The notes below the pieces were generated by a model, which was given only the letters and a program-made list of their open reading frames with translations, was not told the origin of the DNA and made no database searches. A program made the translations under genes and the position numbers. Below are positions 31,797 to 41,608 of a stretch of 64,000 nt of DNA, one piece after another (position 1 is the stretch's first letter; every line of letters begins with the position of its first letter). Source of the DNA: Paenibacillus urinalis (lineage in GTDB: Bacteria; Bacillota; Bacilli; Paenibacillales; Paenibacillaceae); contig NZ_CP118108.1 in assembly GCF_028747985.1 (NCBI RefSeq), positions 5,379,405 through 5,443,404 on the forward strand, read 5' to 3'.

Positions 31797-33392
31797 TTAT
31801 AGATGAGATGTCTGTGTGCTTTGCTCCCTTTGACTTCTCTTCTTGCTGCGTATCTTTCCCGTCACCAGTGAGGCTGCTGCCGTAAGAACACTGAAGATCA
31901 GAGCGGACCAGAATAATCGGCTGTACCCTTGGTTCACCGTCAGTTCAAGTGCCTGTGTTAATGCATCCGATATGGAGGTATCCGGAATGGAAGCGAAGGC
32001 TTCACGAATGGAATTCACATCGGTTGAAGCCGACTGCGTTTCTCCCATATATTGCTGCAGGATAGCGGGATCTGCCTGAATCCCCTCTTCTGCAAAACTT
32101 GCCTCTATGTTGGCACCGAAGCTTGAGAAGGAACGAGCGAGAAAGCCGGCAAAGACCGTTGGTGCAATGGCCATCGCCATCTGCCTGAATAAAGAACTGG
32201 TTGCAAGCGCAATGCCGCGTTCTGAGTCCTTGGCATCCTCGGTAATGAGCACATTGACCGGCGCTCCCAGCATCACACTAAATCCAAGCCCGACAAACAG
32301 GCTTGAAACGACCATTTCCCATAAGCTGTCGACCCATAGAGCAAATAGAAGGAAGCCAAACGCACTTATTAAACCAGCTACCGCTAGAGTCCAGATCGGC
32401 CCTTTGCGATCTACATACATCCCGCCGAGCGCTGAACCGACACCAGCAGCGAGGGCGAGCGGAGTAAACCAATACCCGGATGCCGTGCTGGATACACCAA
32501 GATACTGCTCCACGAATCCCGGAATGAAAATGACAGACGCCAGGATCGCACCCGAAAAAAAGGCGATGAGCAGGGTCCATAAAAAGGACGGCACTCGCAG
32601 CATTTGCGTGGAAATGACCGGACTTGCTCCTTGAAGCTCCATTCTTTTCTCCCAAAAATAAAATAGAATCAGCATGATTAACCCGCCAGCAAAATAACCA
32701 TAAAATCCAGGCTCGCCCATGCTGGTCAATAGGCTGACTCCTTCCAGGTTCGTGAAGCTGAACATGACACCGAGTACCCCTAAGGAGAGCAGACTGACAC
32801 CGATCCAATCCATCTTCGCTGTGCTCAGCTCCTGCTCCTCATGAATGAATCTGTAGCCGAGAAATAGTAGAAGTATCGCAATAGGCACATTAATGAGAAA
32901 CAACCAGTGCCAGTTACCCGTGAGCTGAAGCAGCAGAGAACCGACATTAGGCCCCAGTACGGCAGCTACTCCATTCATCGCACCCAGCATCCCTAGTGCC
33001 CCGCCTTGTTTCTCTTTAGGATAGGTACTGAGCACATAAGAGCTTGCAATAATGAATATTCCGCCGCCTCCTAAAGCCTGAATTAGTCTGGCACCCAAGA
33101 ACAATATGAAGTTTGGGCTCAATGCAACGAGCAATGATCCAAGCCCGAATAAAGCCACTTCGATCATAAACAGCTTCTTCCGCCCATATCGGTCCGACAG
33201 CTTGCCTGCAATCGGTACACTTATGGCCAGGCCTAGTGTGTATAAAGTGATGGTCCATGCTCCCCAGTTCGGTGATACACCGAATGAAGCGTTTAGTGTT
33301 GTTAAAGAGGAAGTAATAATGCCATTATCCAAGGCAGCCATGAACACACCGACCGCAAAAATAATAAGCGGCCATTGTAATTGCTTTTTCAT
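31797..33392 (-). CDS. MFS drug exporter, DHA2 (14-helix) family
   Basis: A 531-residue proton-driven exporter with about 14 hydrophobic helices. Motif A is clear (GKLSDRYGRKKLFM near residues 62-75), motif C-like glycine-rich helix (GAMNGVAAVLGPNVGSLLL near 137-155), and a DNGIITSSL start (about 21-29) where DHA2 members carry Asp in helix 1. These features fit the EmrB/QacA group. The extra extracellular loop near 430-490 (IEASFAEEGIQADPAIL) is typical of Bacillus LmrB-like members. No regulator is adjacent; the substrate is unknown. Confidence 0.93.
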   Translation of the reverse strand: MKKQLQWPLIIFAVGVFMAALDNGIITSSLTTLNASFGVSPNWGAWTITLYTLGLAISVPIAGKLSDRYGRKKLFMIEVALFGLGSLLVALSPNFILFLGARLIQALGGGGIFIIASSYVLSTYPKEKQGGALGMLGAMNGVAAVLGPNVGSLLLQLTGNWHWLFLINVPIAILLLFLGYRFIHEEQELSTAKMDWIGVSLLSLGVLGVMFSFTNLEGVSLLTSMGEPGFYGYFAGGLIMLILFYFWEKRMELQGASPVISTQMLRVPSFLWTLLIAFFSGAILASVIFIPGFVEQYLGVSSTASGYWFTPLALAAGVGSALGGMYVDRKGPIWTLAVAGLISAFGFLLFALWVDSLWEMVVSSLFVGLGFSVMLGAPVNVLITEDAKDSERGIALATSSLFRQMAMAIAPTVFAGFLARSFSSFGANIEASFAEEGIQADPAILQQYMGETQSASTDVNSIREAFASIPDTSISDALTQALELTVNQGYSRLFWSALIFSVLTAAASLVTGKIRSKKRSQREQSTQTSHL

Positions 33393-33779
33393 CCATATCC
33401 CTCCGAGACTCAGGATTACAACTCAAGGCCTATAATTAACCCAAGAGTCAATTATTATCATACGCCTATAAATTTAAAAGTAAAGAAAAAATTATGTAAC
33501 TATAAACATATATCGAGGTTAGTTTTGCTTCCAAAATGATATATATTGTAACTTGAACCCTCTCAGCTCACTTTGCCAAAAATAAAAAAAGAGCGAGGTG
33601 GCTGTGACTCCCTGCTCTTCCCTGCTCTTCCCTGCTCTTTTCTTCTCTTCTCTGCTCTTTCTCTGCTCTTCCTCGCTCTTTCTCTGCTCTTCCTCGCTAT
33701 TCCTTACTCATGCCTTTCTATTGCAGCGACTGTTTTTTCAATCCTGTTATCGGCTAAAATCAAAAAAGTTACAATAAAG
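33393..33779. other. Intergenic region with a degenerate CT-rich repeat tract
   Basis: About 390 bp. 33470-33590 is AT-rich and should hold the MFS promoter (minus strand). 33610-33705 is a repeat tract described separately. 33706-33779 shows nothing recognisable. Confidence 0.5.
33587..33705. repeat. Degenerate 10-bp CCCTGCTCTT repeat tract with flanking inverted arm
   Basis: About nine copies of a 10-11 bp unit (CCCTGCTCTT, CTCTGCTCTT or CCTCGCTCTT) run from 33610 to 33703. Two near-perfect 21-bp copies lie at about 33659-33700. AAAGAGCGAGG at 33588-33598 is complementary to CCTCGCTCTTT within the tract (about 33671-33681), so the tract looks like a terminator arm that expanded. It is not a CRISPR array: the units are contiguous. 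Confidence 0.65.
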
Positions 33780-34712
33780 TTATATGGTTCGATCGACGGC
33801 CTGCCGCAGTGCCAATGCCCACTGCTTATGCCAGCCTCCCGTCGTGTATCCGTGTGAGTATCCGTAGTTTAGCAAATCCCTAGCTTCATTAAATCGTTGT
33901 TCCTGTGATTCTGCACCAAGCACGACTGCAACTAGCCGCTTACCGTTCTGCTCGGCCGTACCGGCATAGCAATATCCGGCTTCCTCTGTATATCCTGTTC
34001 TGAGGCCATCTACCCCTTCATAGGAATAAGGTCCGCTGATCTCTTCCAGCATCCAGTTGGTATTGCTCATGTAGAGTCCTTTACCCCTTAATTCAACCTG
34101 CGGACGACTTGCCATCTTCAAAATTTCCGGATGCTCTTGGATGAGATGGGCTGATAATAACGCAATATCACTGGCGGTCATATAATTGTCTGTAGGGCCG
34201 CCTGCCGAGGAAGTATTGCCTGTTACATTATGATATATCGTATGGACCGAGAGCCCTAATTCTTTGGCCTTGTCATTCATTCGATCAATGAATACATCCT
34301 CAGATCCTAAGGCGTGCTCAGCAAGAGCAACAATCGCATCATTAGCGGAATATACCGATACAACTTCAAGCAGCTCTCGTACTGTAACTTGATCTCCAGG
34401 GCGAAGCGCCACCTGCTGCCCTTCTACTTCGCTGGCATTTTGGCTGATTTCAACTTGATCCTCCCAAGAAATATGTCCTGCGGAAAGCTCATCCATAATA
34501 ATCAGCTGGGTCATCAATTTGGTGATACTTCCTGTTGGCAACGGAACATCACCGTTCATATTCATAATGACTTCCCCTGTATTTACGTCCATCAACAGTG
34601 CAGCATTCGATTGAATGGCAGGCTTACCTACTAATATGCCTGGTCTGATGATAATCACAAACAGTGCAAGAATAACGACTATAGCACTGCTTCGCAGGAT
34701 CCATTTTTTCAT
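33780..34712 (-). CDS. D-alanyl-D-alanine carboxypeptidase (class C, DacF/PBP5-like)
   Basis: A 310-residue penicillin-binding protein that trims the terminal D-Ala from peptidoglycan stems. N-terminal membrane segment (IVVILALFVIIIRPGIL, about 11-28); catalytic Ser-Xaa-Xaa-Lys in TGSITKLMT near 63; Ser-Xaa-Asn in VYSANDAIV near 121; third motif GLRTGYTEEAGYC near 237. The third motif reads Arg-Thr-Gly instead of the usual Lys-Thr-Gly. The protein is shorter than DacA/DacF because the C-terminal beta domain is missing. The ATG has GGAGG upstream. Confidence 0.9.
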   Translation of the reverse strand: MKKWILRSSAIVVILALFVIIIRPGILVGKPAIQSNAALLMDVNTGEVIMNMNGDVPLPTGSITKLMTQLIIMDELSAGHISWEDQVEISQNASEVEGQQVALRPGDQVTVRELLEVVSVYSANDAIVALAEHALGSEDVFIDRMNDKAKELGLSVHTIYHNVTGNTSSAGGPTDNYMTASDIALLSAHLIQEHPEILKMASRPQVELRGKGLYMSNTNWMLEEISGPYSYEGVDGLRTGYTEEAGYCYAGTAEQNGKRLVAVVLGAESQEQRFNEARDLLNYGYSHGYTTGGWHKQWALALRQAVDRTI

Positions 34713-35102
34713 ATAGCTTGTCCTCCATTCTCCTGAATTTGCCGCATTTCATATGTTGATGTTGCTATCTTCTATGTAAATGACCTTCGTTATAGTTCTT
34801 ATTAAACACTTCTATATATATAGACGTATGAAATGACAATTTTGTCTGCATTTTTTTAAATTTTTTTCTCTTTTTTTCATTCCAATTTCTTACTCCTTCA
34901 TAAATGCCTGCTTTTTATGAAACTATACATCTTGATTCATTGGTCCTCCCTTGGCCCTGCTTCCATATAATCCAATAAAAAAACAAAAAAGAAGCACCCT
35001 CCCCTCTACCCTAACGGATATGGAAATGATGCTCCTGAGCAATCAAACATATGATATTATCCGTACACAAGCAGGACCCCAAATCCACACTTTTGACGTT
35101 AT
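34713..35102. other. Intergenic region between dacF-like gene and opp operon
   Basis: About 390 bp, with homopolymer T tracts at 34850-34880 and A tracts at 34977-34994. It contains the end of the opp transcription unit and the start region of the carboxypeptidase gene. No ORF or RNA gene recognised. Confidence 0.4.
34976..35045 (-). terminator. Probable terminator of the opp operon
   Basis: On the minus strand GAGCATC pairs loosely with GGTGCTTC and is followed by TTTTTTGTTTTTTT. The stem is short with a long interior, so the hairpin limits are approximate; the strong T run supports termination here. Confidence 0.45.
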
Positions 35103-36116
35103 TTATGCAAAATGGCAAGCGACATAGTGATCATTACCCATGTTGCGGTACTCTGGAATTTCCTGCTTGCAAATATCCGAAGCGAGCGGGCAGCGGGTAT
35201 GGAACTTGCAGCCCGAAGGCGGATTCGCCGGGCTAGGGATATCGCCTTTCAGCACAATTCTCTCCCGTTTAATCGTCGGATCTGGAATCGGTACAGCTGA
35301 CAGCAGTGCTTTGGTGTAAGGATGCAGTGGATTCTGGAATAGATCATCCTTACTGGCCATCTCTACCATCGATCCCAGATACATCACTCCGATTCGGTTG
35401 CACAAGTGCTCGACAACACTAAGATCATGGGATATGAACAAATAAGTGAGCTGTTTCTCTGCCTGCAGATCACTCAGCAAGTTAATGATCTGAGCCTGGA
35501 TCGATACGTCCAGAGCAGATACAGGCTCGTCCGCCACAATAAAATCAGGATTAAGGATGAGCGCGCGCGCTATACCGATACGCTGACGCTGACCGCCTGA
35601 GAATTCATGCGGGAAACGATTGTAATGGTAGCTCGACAGACCACAGATACGAAGAATTTCTTCTACACGCTCCCGAAGCTCTTTTTTGGGAATCAGCTTA
35701 TGATCCAGCAGCGCCTCGCCAATCGCTTCTCCAACTTTAATCCGTGGATTCAGGGAGCTGAACGGGTCTTGAAATACAATCTGCATCTGTGGACGGATGC
35801 TTCTTAGCTGCTGCTTAGACAGCTTATGGATGTCCTGACCTTTAAAAAGAACACTTCCCTCTGTTTTCTCCAACAGACGAAGAATGGTTCTGCCGATCGT
35901 ACTCTTGCCGCAGCCAGACTCGCCGACTAGTCCGAAGGATTCCCCTCTATAGATCGTAAATGATACATCATCTACCGCCTTTACATCCCCCACATGGCGC
36001 TGAAAAACACCGCCTGTGATCGGAAAGTACTTCTTGAGGTTTTTGACCTCCATAAGCGGTTCTGCTAAATGACTTAGTCTTGCTTCAGTTACTGTCGCAC
36101 TAGTTACTTCTGTCAT
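35103..36116 (-). CDS. oppF: Oligopeptide ABC transporter ATP-binding protein OppF
   Basis: A 337-residue nucleotide-binding subunit that powers peptide uptake. Walker [14 protein letters not shown] loop FQDPFSSLNPR, signature EFSGGQRQRIGIARAL, Walker B FIVADEPVSALDVS and His switch FISHDLSVVEH are all intact. The C-terminal oligopeptide-transporter extension has CKFHTRCPLASDICKQ, with Cys residues that can bind an Fe-S cluster in this family. I chose ATG 36116, which overlaps the oppD stop as ATGA with GGAGGAGG upstream. Last gene of the operon. Confidence 0.95.
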   Translation of the reverse strand: MTEVTSATVTEARLSHLAEPLMEVKNLKKYFPITGGVFQRHVGDVKAVDDVSFTIYRGESFGLVGESGCGKSTIGRTILRLLEKTEGSVLFKGQDIHKLSKQQLRSIRPQMQIVFQDPFSSLNPRIKVGEAIGEALLDHKLIPKKELRERVEEILRICGLSSYHYNRFPHEFSGGQRQRIGIARALILNPDFIVADEPVSALDVSIQAQIINLLSDLQAEKQLTYLFISHDLSVVEHLCNRIGVMYLGSMVEMASKDDLFQNPLHPYTKALLSAVPIPDPTIKRERIVLKGDIPSPANPPSGCKFHTRCPLASDICKQEIPEYRNMGNDHYVACHFA

Positions 36117-37090
36117 CGTACCTTCGCCTCCTCCTCGTACAGCCAGCAAGCCACTTTATGTCCTTGCTCATTCTTCCGAAGCGGCGGCTCCTTCTCACGG
36201 CAAATGCTCATGCAGAACTCACAGCGATCATGGAAGTGACAGTTATTCTCCAAGTCTACAGGATTAGGTACCTGGCCTGGTATAGAGTAGAGGCGCTCTT
36301 GTCTTTGGTTAATAATTGGCTTTGCTTTAAGTAATCCCTTGGTATAAGGGTGCTTCGGTTCTCTGAACAGCTCATATACGGAAGCTTCCTCAATGACTTT
36401 ACCAGCATACATAACGACAACGTAATCTGCCATTTCGGCTACAACGCCAAGATCATGCGTAATGAGCATGATTGAAGTGTTGAACTTCTCTTTAATGTCC
36501 CGCATTAGATCAAGAATCTGAGCTTGGATCGTAACATCAAGTGCTGTAGTCGGCTCATCTGCAATGAGCAGCTTCGGATTACAACTGAGAGCAATTGCAA
36601 TCATAACCCGCTGACGCATGCCTCCACTCAGTTCATGAGGGTAGGAGTCTACAATTACCTCAGGACGTGGAATGCCAACAAGACTGATCAGCTCAATGGC
36701 TCTCTTGCGTGCTTCCTTCTTATCCAGCAGCTGATGCAGCATGAGCGGTTCACTAATTTGCTCCCCGATCGTGAGAACCGGGTTCAAGGAAGACATCGGC
36801 TCTTGGAATATTATCGAGATCTCGTTGCCTCGAAGCTTGCGCATTTCATTATTGCTCAGCTTCAATAGATCTCTGCCTTCGAACATAATTTCTCCTCCGG
36901 CAGAAGGTGTATCGAGCAAGCGCATGAGGGACATCGCCGTTACACTCTTGCCGCACCCTGATTCTCCAACGACGCATACAGTCTCGCCTTCTCGTATAGT
37001 AAAGCTGACGTCATCTACGGCTTTGACGATCCCGGCGGATGTATGAAAATGCGTTTTTAAGTTACGAAATTCTACAAGTTCTTTTGCCAT
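36113..37090 (-). CDS. oppD: Oligopeptide ABC transporter ATP-binding protein OppD
   Basis: A 325-residue nucleotide-binding subunit paired with OppF. Walker [14 protein letters not shown] near 37, Q loop [13 protein letters not shown], signature [16 protein letters not shown], Walker [15 protein letters not shown] and [12 protein letters not shown] are present, along with the C-terminal [20 protein letters not shown] cysteine cluster. ATG at 37090 has GGGAG upstream and lies 12 bp after oppC. Confidence 0.95.
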   Translation of the reverse strand: MAKELVEFRNLKTHFHTSAGIVKAVDDVSFTIREGETVCVVGESGCGKSVTAMSLMRLLDTPSAGGEIMFEGRDLLKLSNNEMRKLRGNEISIIFQEPMSSLNPVLTIGEQISEPLMLHQLLDKKEARKRAIELISLVGIPRPEVIVDSYPHELSGGMRQRVMIAIALSCNPKLLIADEPTTALDVTIQAQILDLMRDIKEKFNTSIMLITHDLGVVAEMADYVVVMYAGKVIEEASVYELFREPKHPYTKGLLKAKPIINQRQERLYSIPGQVPNPVDLENNCHFHDRCEFCMSICREKEPPLRKNEQGHKVACWLYEEEAKVR

Positions 37091-37102
37091 GTTCGCATCT
37101 CC

Positions 37103-38026
37103 CTACTTTTTCATTTTAGGATCGAGCGCATCACGAAGCCCGTCACCGATCAAATTAATGCCTATTACTGTTACCAGGATACAAACTCCTGGTGGAATCC
37201 AGACCCAAGGTCTCTTACGGAATTCAATCAGACTGTTGGCATCTGCTATCATGTTCCCCCAAGATGGAGTAGGTGGTACAACGCCAAGTCCCAGATAACT
37301 CAGTGCGGATTCACTCAAGATCATGCCTGCTACAAGCAAAGTAGATGTTACGATAATGATCGGTACTGTATTTGGTATTAGATGTCTGAATATTTTACGC
37401 CCATCTCGAAGTCCGAGCGCTTCGGTTGCCTGCATAAATTCCTGCTCGCGTAGAGAAAGAATTTGCCCACGTACCAATCTCGACAGGGATGTCCAGCCCA
37501 TGACTCCCATAATTAGAACCAGGAAGAAGATACGATAATCCGGATGCACCTTCAAGTCAGACAAGATCGCTCCCATGATGATCAGCAAAGGAAGCTGAGG
37601 AATTGCCATAAAGATTTCAGCTACACGCATAATGAACGTATCTATAAATTTTCTATAAAATCCTGCTAATGCACCTAGGACAGAACCCAAAACAACAGCA
37701 ACCAAGGTTGCTACAAATCCAACAAATAAGGATATTCTGCCGGCTAGCATAATTCGCAGCAAAATATCGCGGCCGAGCTTATCCGTACCAAGCCAGTGCT
37801 GTGCATTGGGCGGCTGGTTCTTGTTCGCTACAGAATAATCGGTCAAGCTGTATGGAGAAAGCATAGGACCAACTAAACAGAACACAACCATAAATACTAG
37901 AATGAAAAGTCCTAATACTGCGAGCCGGTTGCGAGTAAATCGACGCATCGAGATGCGCCATGGTGAATCCGGCTGCTTTACAGGAACTTGAGTATTCGAT
38001 TTTAAGGGTGCAGCCTCAATCGACAA
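37103..38026 (-). CDS. oppC: Oligopeptide ABC transporter permease OppC
   Basis: A 307-residue inner permease with six helices. The BPD-transport signature EALGLRDGRKIFRHLIPNTV near residues 215-235 contacts the ATPases. N-terminal helix LAVLGLFILVFMVVFCLVGPML and the extracellular QHWLGTDKLGRDIL motif are typical of OppC/DppC. Start is TTG at 38026 with AGGAGGAG upstream. It is 12 bp downstream of oppB. Confidence 0.95.
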   Translation of the reverse strand: MSIEAAPLKSNTQVPVKQPDSPWRISMRRFTRNRLAVLGLFILVFMVVFCLVGPMLSPYSLTDYSVANKNQPPNAQHWLGTDKLGRDILLRIMLAGRISLFVGFVATLVAVVLGSVLGALAGFYRKFIDTFIMRVAEIFMAIPQLPLLIIMGAILSDLKVHPDYRIFFLVLIMGVMGWTSLSRLVRGQILSLREQEFMQATEALGLRDGRKIFRHLIPNTVPIIIVTSTLLVAGMILSESALSYLGLGVVPPTPSWGNMIADANSLIEFRKRPWVWIPPGVCILVTVIGINLIGDGLRDALDPKMKK

Positions 38027-38038
38027 TGTAATCTCCTC

Positions 38039-39004
38039 CTACTTTAACCTTATTCTAGGATCTGCAGTTCCATATAACACATCCGACAGCAGCGTACCTA
38101 CTAAGGTTAACGCCGATATGAAGACTGTAAAACCAAGCATAAACGGATAATCCCGCATATTAATGGATTCCATATACACTTGTCCAACACCTGGCCATAC
38201 AAATACTTTCTCAAGGATAATGGCTCCTCCGAACAAGCCAGGAAGCTCAAATCCCATAATTGTGATGGCAGGAAGCAATGCGTTACGAAGCGCATGCTTG
38301 AAAATAACCGTTTTCTCTTTCAAACCCTTGGCACGGGCTGTACGAACATAATCCTGGCGTATAACTTCCAGCATACTCGTTCTGAAATAACGAGTCAGAC
38401 TTCCTGTGCTTAGCATCGTTAATACTAATACAGGTAAGAAGCTGTGATGTATTACATCAACTAGATAATCCCAAGTGGACATATTCGACGCTCCTGCTGA
38501 ACTCATGCCCCCTACAGGGAACCATCCCAAATCTACAGACACGAACTTAATTAATACGAGCCCAATAAAGAAGGAAGGCAGCGACATACATAGGAACACA
38601 AACAAAGTTACCATCTTATCAAAGAATGAGTATTGAAACTTAGCAGAGAATACACCAGTAAATACGGCAATAATCCAGCTGAAGATCATACTAAAAAAGG
38701 CAATAACGAAAGAATTCCATACATAATCGCCGATGACATCTGTTACCGGACGCTTATGTTGAAGAGATTCACCCATGTTTCCCGTAATCATATTACCTAC
38801 CCATGTGAAATACCGTTCTACAGGGGGTTTATCCAGACCATATATTGCGCGAAGCTGAGCCGCTCTCTCTTCTGTCATCTGCGGGTTTTGCTGTGAAGTA
38901 ATGAAATCTCCAGGCACCAATGCTGTTATGGCAAACAAGATAATGGTGATTCCGATCATCGTCGGAATCATCTGCAGCAGCCTCCGGATAATGTACTGCT
39001 TCAT
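38039..39004 (-). CDS. oppB: Oligopeptide ABC transporter permease OppB
   Basis: A 321-residue permease. It begins MKQYIIRRLLQMIPTMIGIT, the classical OppB/DppB start, has the extracellular AIYGLDKPPVERYFTWVGN segment, and the cytoplasmic coupling motif YVRTARAKGLKEKTVIFKHALRNAL near residues 215-240. ATG at 39004 has GGGAGG upstream. It lies 78 bp after oppA, separated by a strong hairpin. Confidence 0.95.
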   Translation of the reverse strand: MKQYIIRRLLQMIPTMIGITIILFAITALVPGDFITSQQNPQMTEERAAQLRAIYGLDKPPVERYFTWVGNMITGNMGESLQHKRPVTDVIGDYVWNSFVIAFFSMIFSWIIAVFTGVFSAKFQYSFFDKMVTLFVFLCMSLPSFFIGLVLIKFVSVDLGWFPVGGMSSAGASNMSTWDYLVDVIHHSFLPVLVLTMLSTGSLTRYFRTSMLEVIRQDYVRTARAKGLKEKTVIFKHALRNALLPAITIMGFELPGLFGGAIILEKVFVWPGVGQVYMESINMRDYPFMLGFTVFISALTLVGTLLSDVLYGTADPRIRLK

Positions 39005-39030
39005 AATATTCCTCCCGGGTTTGAAAAGTA

Positions 39031-39064
39031 GATAAGCTCAGCTCTTGCCAGAGCTGAGCTTATC
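39031..39064 (-). terminator. Intercistronic hairpin between oppA and oppB
   Basis: Perfect 14-bp stem (39031-39044 with 39051-39064) with a six-base loop, followed on the minus strand by ACTTTTC. The weak T run suggests partial termination or 3' end protection, which would raise binding-protein levels over the permease genes. Confidence 0.8.
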
Positions 39065-39082
39065 GTTATCATGCTGATTTAA

Positions 39083-40852
39083 TTATTCTCCGATTTCGGC
39101 TTTGTACAGATCAATCGTGAAGTCTTTGTAAGGTGTAATTTCTAGACCGTTGATACGGCCATTGATTGCCCAACCGTCACGTCTTTGGTACATCAAGATA
39201 TCCGGAATCGTTGCATTAAGCTCTTGATATGCCTTAGCGTAGATTTCTTTACGCTTCTCTGTATCTAGCTCTGCCTTACCTTGTGCTGCCAACTCGTCAT
39301 AGGCTGGATGAGAATATCCAAGGCGGTTCTGAGCACCTTCTGTTGTATAAACCGTTGTATCTGGATCTGGAGTCAAGCCCCATGCCATGAAGAACATCTC
39401 AAAGTTTCCTGATTCCGCTTTTTCCGTAATTGCGTTGAAATCAAGTACCTCAGCTACGACTTCAATGCCAAGCTCTTCATAGTTCGCTGTCATGATTGGA
39501 AGAAGTGCATCTACTACGACATTATCCGCTGTAGCAGAGAAGTCAATTTTAAATTTCTCTCCATCTTTCTCACGAATACCATCTGCACCTACAGTCCAGC
39601 CTGCTTCATCAAGAAGTGCTTTAGCCTTTTCGGTGTCAAATGCATAGGTTTCAATACCTTCTTCGGTATAAGCCCAAGATTGCTTGGATTGTGGAATATT
39701 GATAACATCGGCAAATTTACCGTATACCGCTTCTACAATTTCAGCACGATTGAGTCCATACACCAAGGCTTGACGCACTTTTACATCAGAGAATTTCGGA
39801 CTTTCATGGTTCATACCGATGTAGCCATATCCATTCGTTGGGAAGATGTTCAGATCCAAGAATCCAAGGAGCTGCGCCATTTCCACGTTATCTTCATCGA
39901 CTGTGAGCATATCCATGTCAATTTCACCGGATTCAAGCATCGCAAGTCTTGTTTCGTCCGTCGTCGTTTTGTAAATTACATTCTTAATTTTTGGAGCTCC
40001 CAAGTGGTAATCTGGGTTTGCTTCAAATACAACCTCTTGACCTGGCACAAATGACTTCATTACATATTGACCAGAACCGATTGGCTTGTCGTTCAGTGCT
40101 TTAACCCCATCCAGGTTCCCTTGAGTATAAGATTCACCATAGTAGTCTGAAGGGATGAAAGGAACGCCTGCGAGATATACTTGAGTCAGAGCTGTTGCTT
40201 CTGTAACTTCAACTTCTACAGTATGATCATCAACAATGGTTACACCAGAGATTTCATCAGCCGTGCCATCATAATACTCTTGTCCACCTTTGATCTTCCA
40301 AGAGAGTGGATCGGATTGACCATCATAGCTGCTGTCATGGTACATCTTAAGAGCTAAGTAATAATCGTTTACGGTTACTGGAGAACCGTTAGTGTATTTC
40401 AGATCTGGCTTCAACTTGAAGGTATATTGCAATCCGTCTTCACTAACCTCGATGCTCTCAGCAAGGCGAGGAGAGTACGTTCCGTCTGCATTGATACCTT
40501 GGAATGATTCAAAAATAAGATCGTTTACCCATACATCATAGGTAGTACTTGCAAAAATCGGGTTAAATACGCCTGCAGGAGATGTAATCCCTACAATTAA
40601 AGTGTCAGTACGGTTTGTTGCTGTTCCTGGATTCATTGACATGTCCGATGCTTCGAACAAACCATCATTTTGCGTAGCATCTTCTGCTGCTGGTTCTTCT
40701 GCCGGCTCTTCTGGTGTCTCTGCCGGTTCAGTTGTTTCTACAGGTGGTTCCCCCGTCGTTGGTTCTTCAGCTGTTGATCCGCCGGAGCATGCTGCCAGCA
40801 CAGTAACCAGCATGAGCATGATCACAAGCATTAGCGAAAATCTCTTTCTCAT
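39083..40852 (-). CDS. oppA: Oligopeptide-binding lipoprotein OppA
   Basis: A 589-residue extracytoplasmic solute-binding protein, family 5. A lipoprotein signal peptide ends with the lipobox LAAC (residues about 18-21), after which Cys is lipidated. An acidic Glu/Pro/Thr linker of about 45 residues leads to the binding domain (LIVGITSPAGVFNPIFAST, then QGINADGTYSPRLAESIEVSEDGL and GLQYTFKLKPDLKYTNG). Peptide specificity cannot be told. ATG at 40852 has GAGGAGG upstream. First gene of oppABCDF. Confidence 0.95.
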   Translation of the reverse strand: MRKRFSLMLVIMLMLVTVLAACSGGSTAEEPTTGEPPVETTEPAETPEEPAEEPAAEDATQNDGLFEASDMSMNPGTATNRTDTLIVGITSPAGVFNPIFASTTYDVWVNDLIFESFQGINADGTYSPRLAESIEVSEDGLQYTFKLKPDLKYTNGSPVTVNDYYLALKMYHDSSYDGQSDPLSWKIKGGQEYYDGTADEISGVTIVDDHTVEVEVTEATALTQVYLAGVPFIPSDYYGESYTQGNLDGVKALNDKPIGSGQYVMKSFVPGQEVVFEANPDYHLGAPKIKNVIYKTTTDETRLAMLESGEIDMDMLTVDEDNVEMAQLLGFLDLNIFPTNGYGYIGMNHESPKFSDVKVRQALVYGLNRAEIVEAVYGKFADVINIPQSKQSWAYTEEGIETYAFDTEKAKALLDEAGWTVGADGIREKDGEKFKIDFSATADNVVVDALLPIMTANYEELGIEVVAEVLDFNAITEKAESGNFEMFFMAWGLTPDPDTTVYTTEGAQNRLGYSHPAYDELAAQGKAELDTEKRKEIYAKAYQELNATIPDILMYQRRDGWAINGRINGLEITPYKDFTIDLYKAEIGE

Positions 40853-41493
40853 GAAAATCCTCCTCGTAAAATTCTATAATGCTTGTTGCTTATAAATTAT
40901 CAGGATAATTATGTATGAATACTTATCCATGAATAATTACAGAGGTGAGTAAATTTAATCATGATGCACTGTTGTGTAATGAAAGAAATAGAGCGAAATG
41001 CTAGTTTGTAAGTGATAGGACGTTGTGTAGAGTAAATAATGTTTAGTCGTTGATGGCAAGTCTCGCAAGATGTGGGCTTCTCTAGTTGTGGAGTGGATCT
41101 AAGTCATAATTCGATGGTCTTATTGCTGAGTCTATGAGGTCGAAATGTGAAAAGGATAGAAACTTTTAGACCAAAGGTCAATAAATGTAAGATGTACCTA
41201 CATTTTCAATTCCGAATAAGTTATTGTAATAATACGTGTAAATATTACTAACGTCAATAATTTTTTCGTATTTTTATTAAAAATGTTGTTTAAAGGTTTA
41301 GAGACGGGGTATATAGACCTGTTTTTGTAGATCTAAACTTCTAGATTGTGTTGAGGACTTTCTTCATAAAATATCTGTTTTTCAAACAAAACATGACATA
41401 CCACTTACACTTCATAGCCAATATCAGCTTATAAAGCATTATTAAGTGTAATATAATATAACATGTAATTAACTCAGTTGAATTGGATTTATC

Positions 41494-41502
41494 TGCTATG
41501 AT
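41494..41502 (+). promoter_or_regulatory. Extended -10 promoter candidate
   Basis: TGCTATGAT is an extended -10 (TGN before TATGAT). A matching -35 is not clear (TTGAAT at 41478 is 13 bases away), which is tolerated by extended -10 promoters. It precedes the short ORF and a hairpin with a T run. Confidence 0.45.
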
Positions 41503-41512
41503 GATTCTGTAA

Positions 41513-41608
41513 ATGAGGCGGATAGTGGATTTGTACGATAAATTAGCGTGGTTCTATTTCGTCAAAAGTAAATTAACAGGTGCTTTATACTTCTATTATA
41601 TTTGTTGA
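41513..41608 (+). CDS. Candidate small protein gene (25-31 residues)
   Basis: An open frame from ATG 41513 encodes 31 residues; the better-spaced start is TTG 41531, with GAGGCGG (41515-41521) 9 bases upstream, giving MYDKLAWFYFVKSKLTGALY and a FYYIC end (25 residues). The peptide is strongly aromatic and basic, with membrane-active character. It is bracketed by an extended -10 promoter and a hairpin with T run, and the whole unit is about 120 bp. I do not recognise it. It may instead be a short noncoding RNA, or chance. Confidence 0.35.
   Translation: MRRIVDLYDKLAWFYFVKSKLTGALYFYYIC

Noticed and set aside
33610..33705. Possible CRISPR array
   Set aside because: Units are 10-11 bp and contiguous with no spacers, and there are no cas genes.
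33573..33857. Plus-strand 94-codon frame rich in Leu/Phe/Ser
   Set aside because: Produced by the CT-rich repeat tract and overlapping the carboxypeptidase end.
41230..41260. WalR-type double site TGTAAT-N-TGTAAA
   Set aside because: Spacing is six bases rather than five, and no wall gene is oriented to use it.
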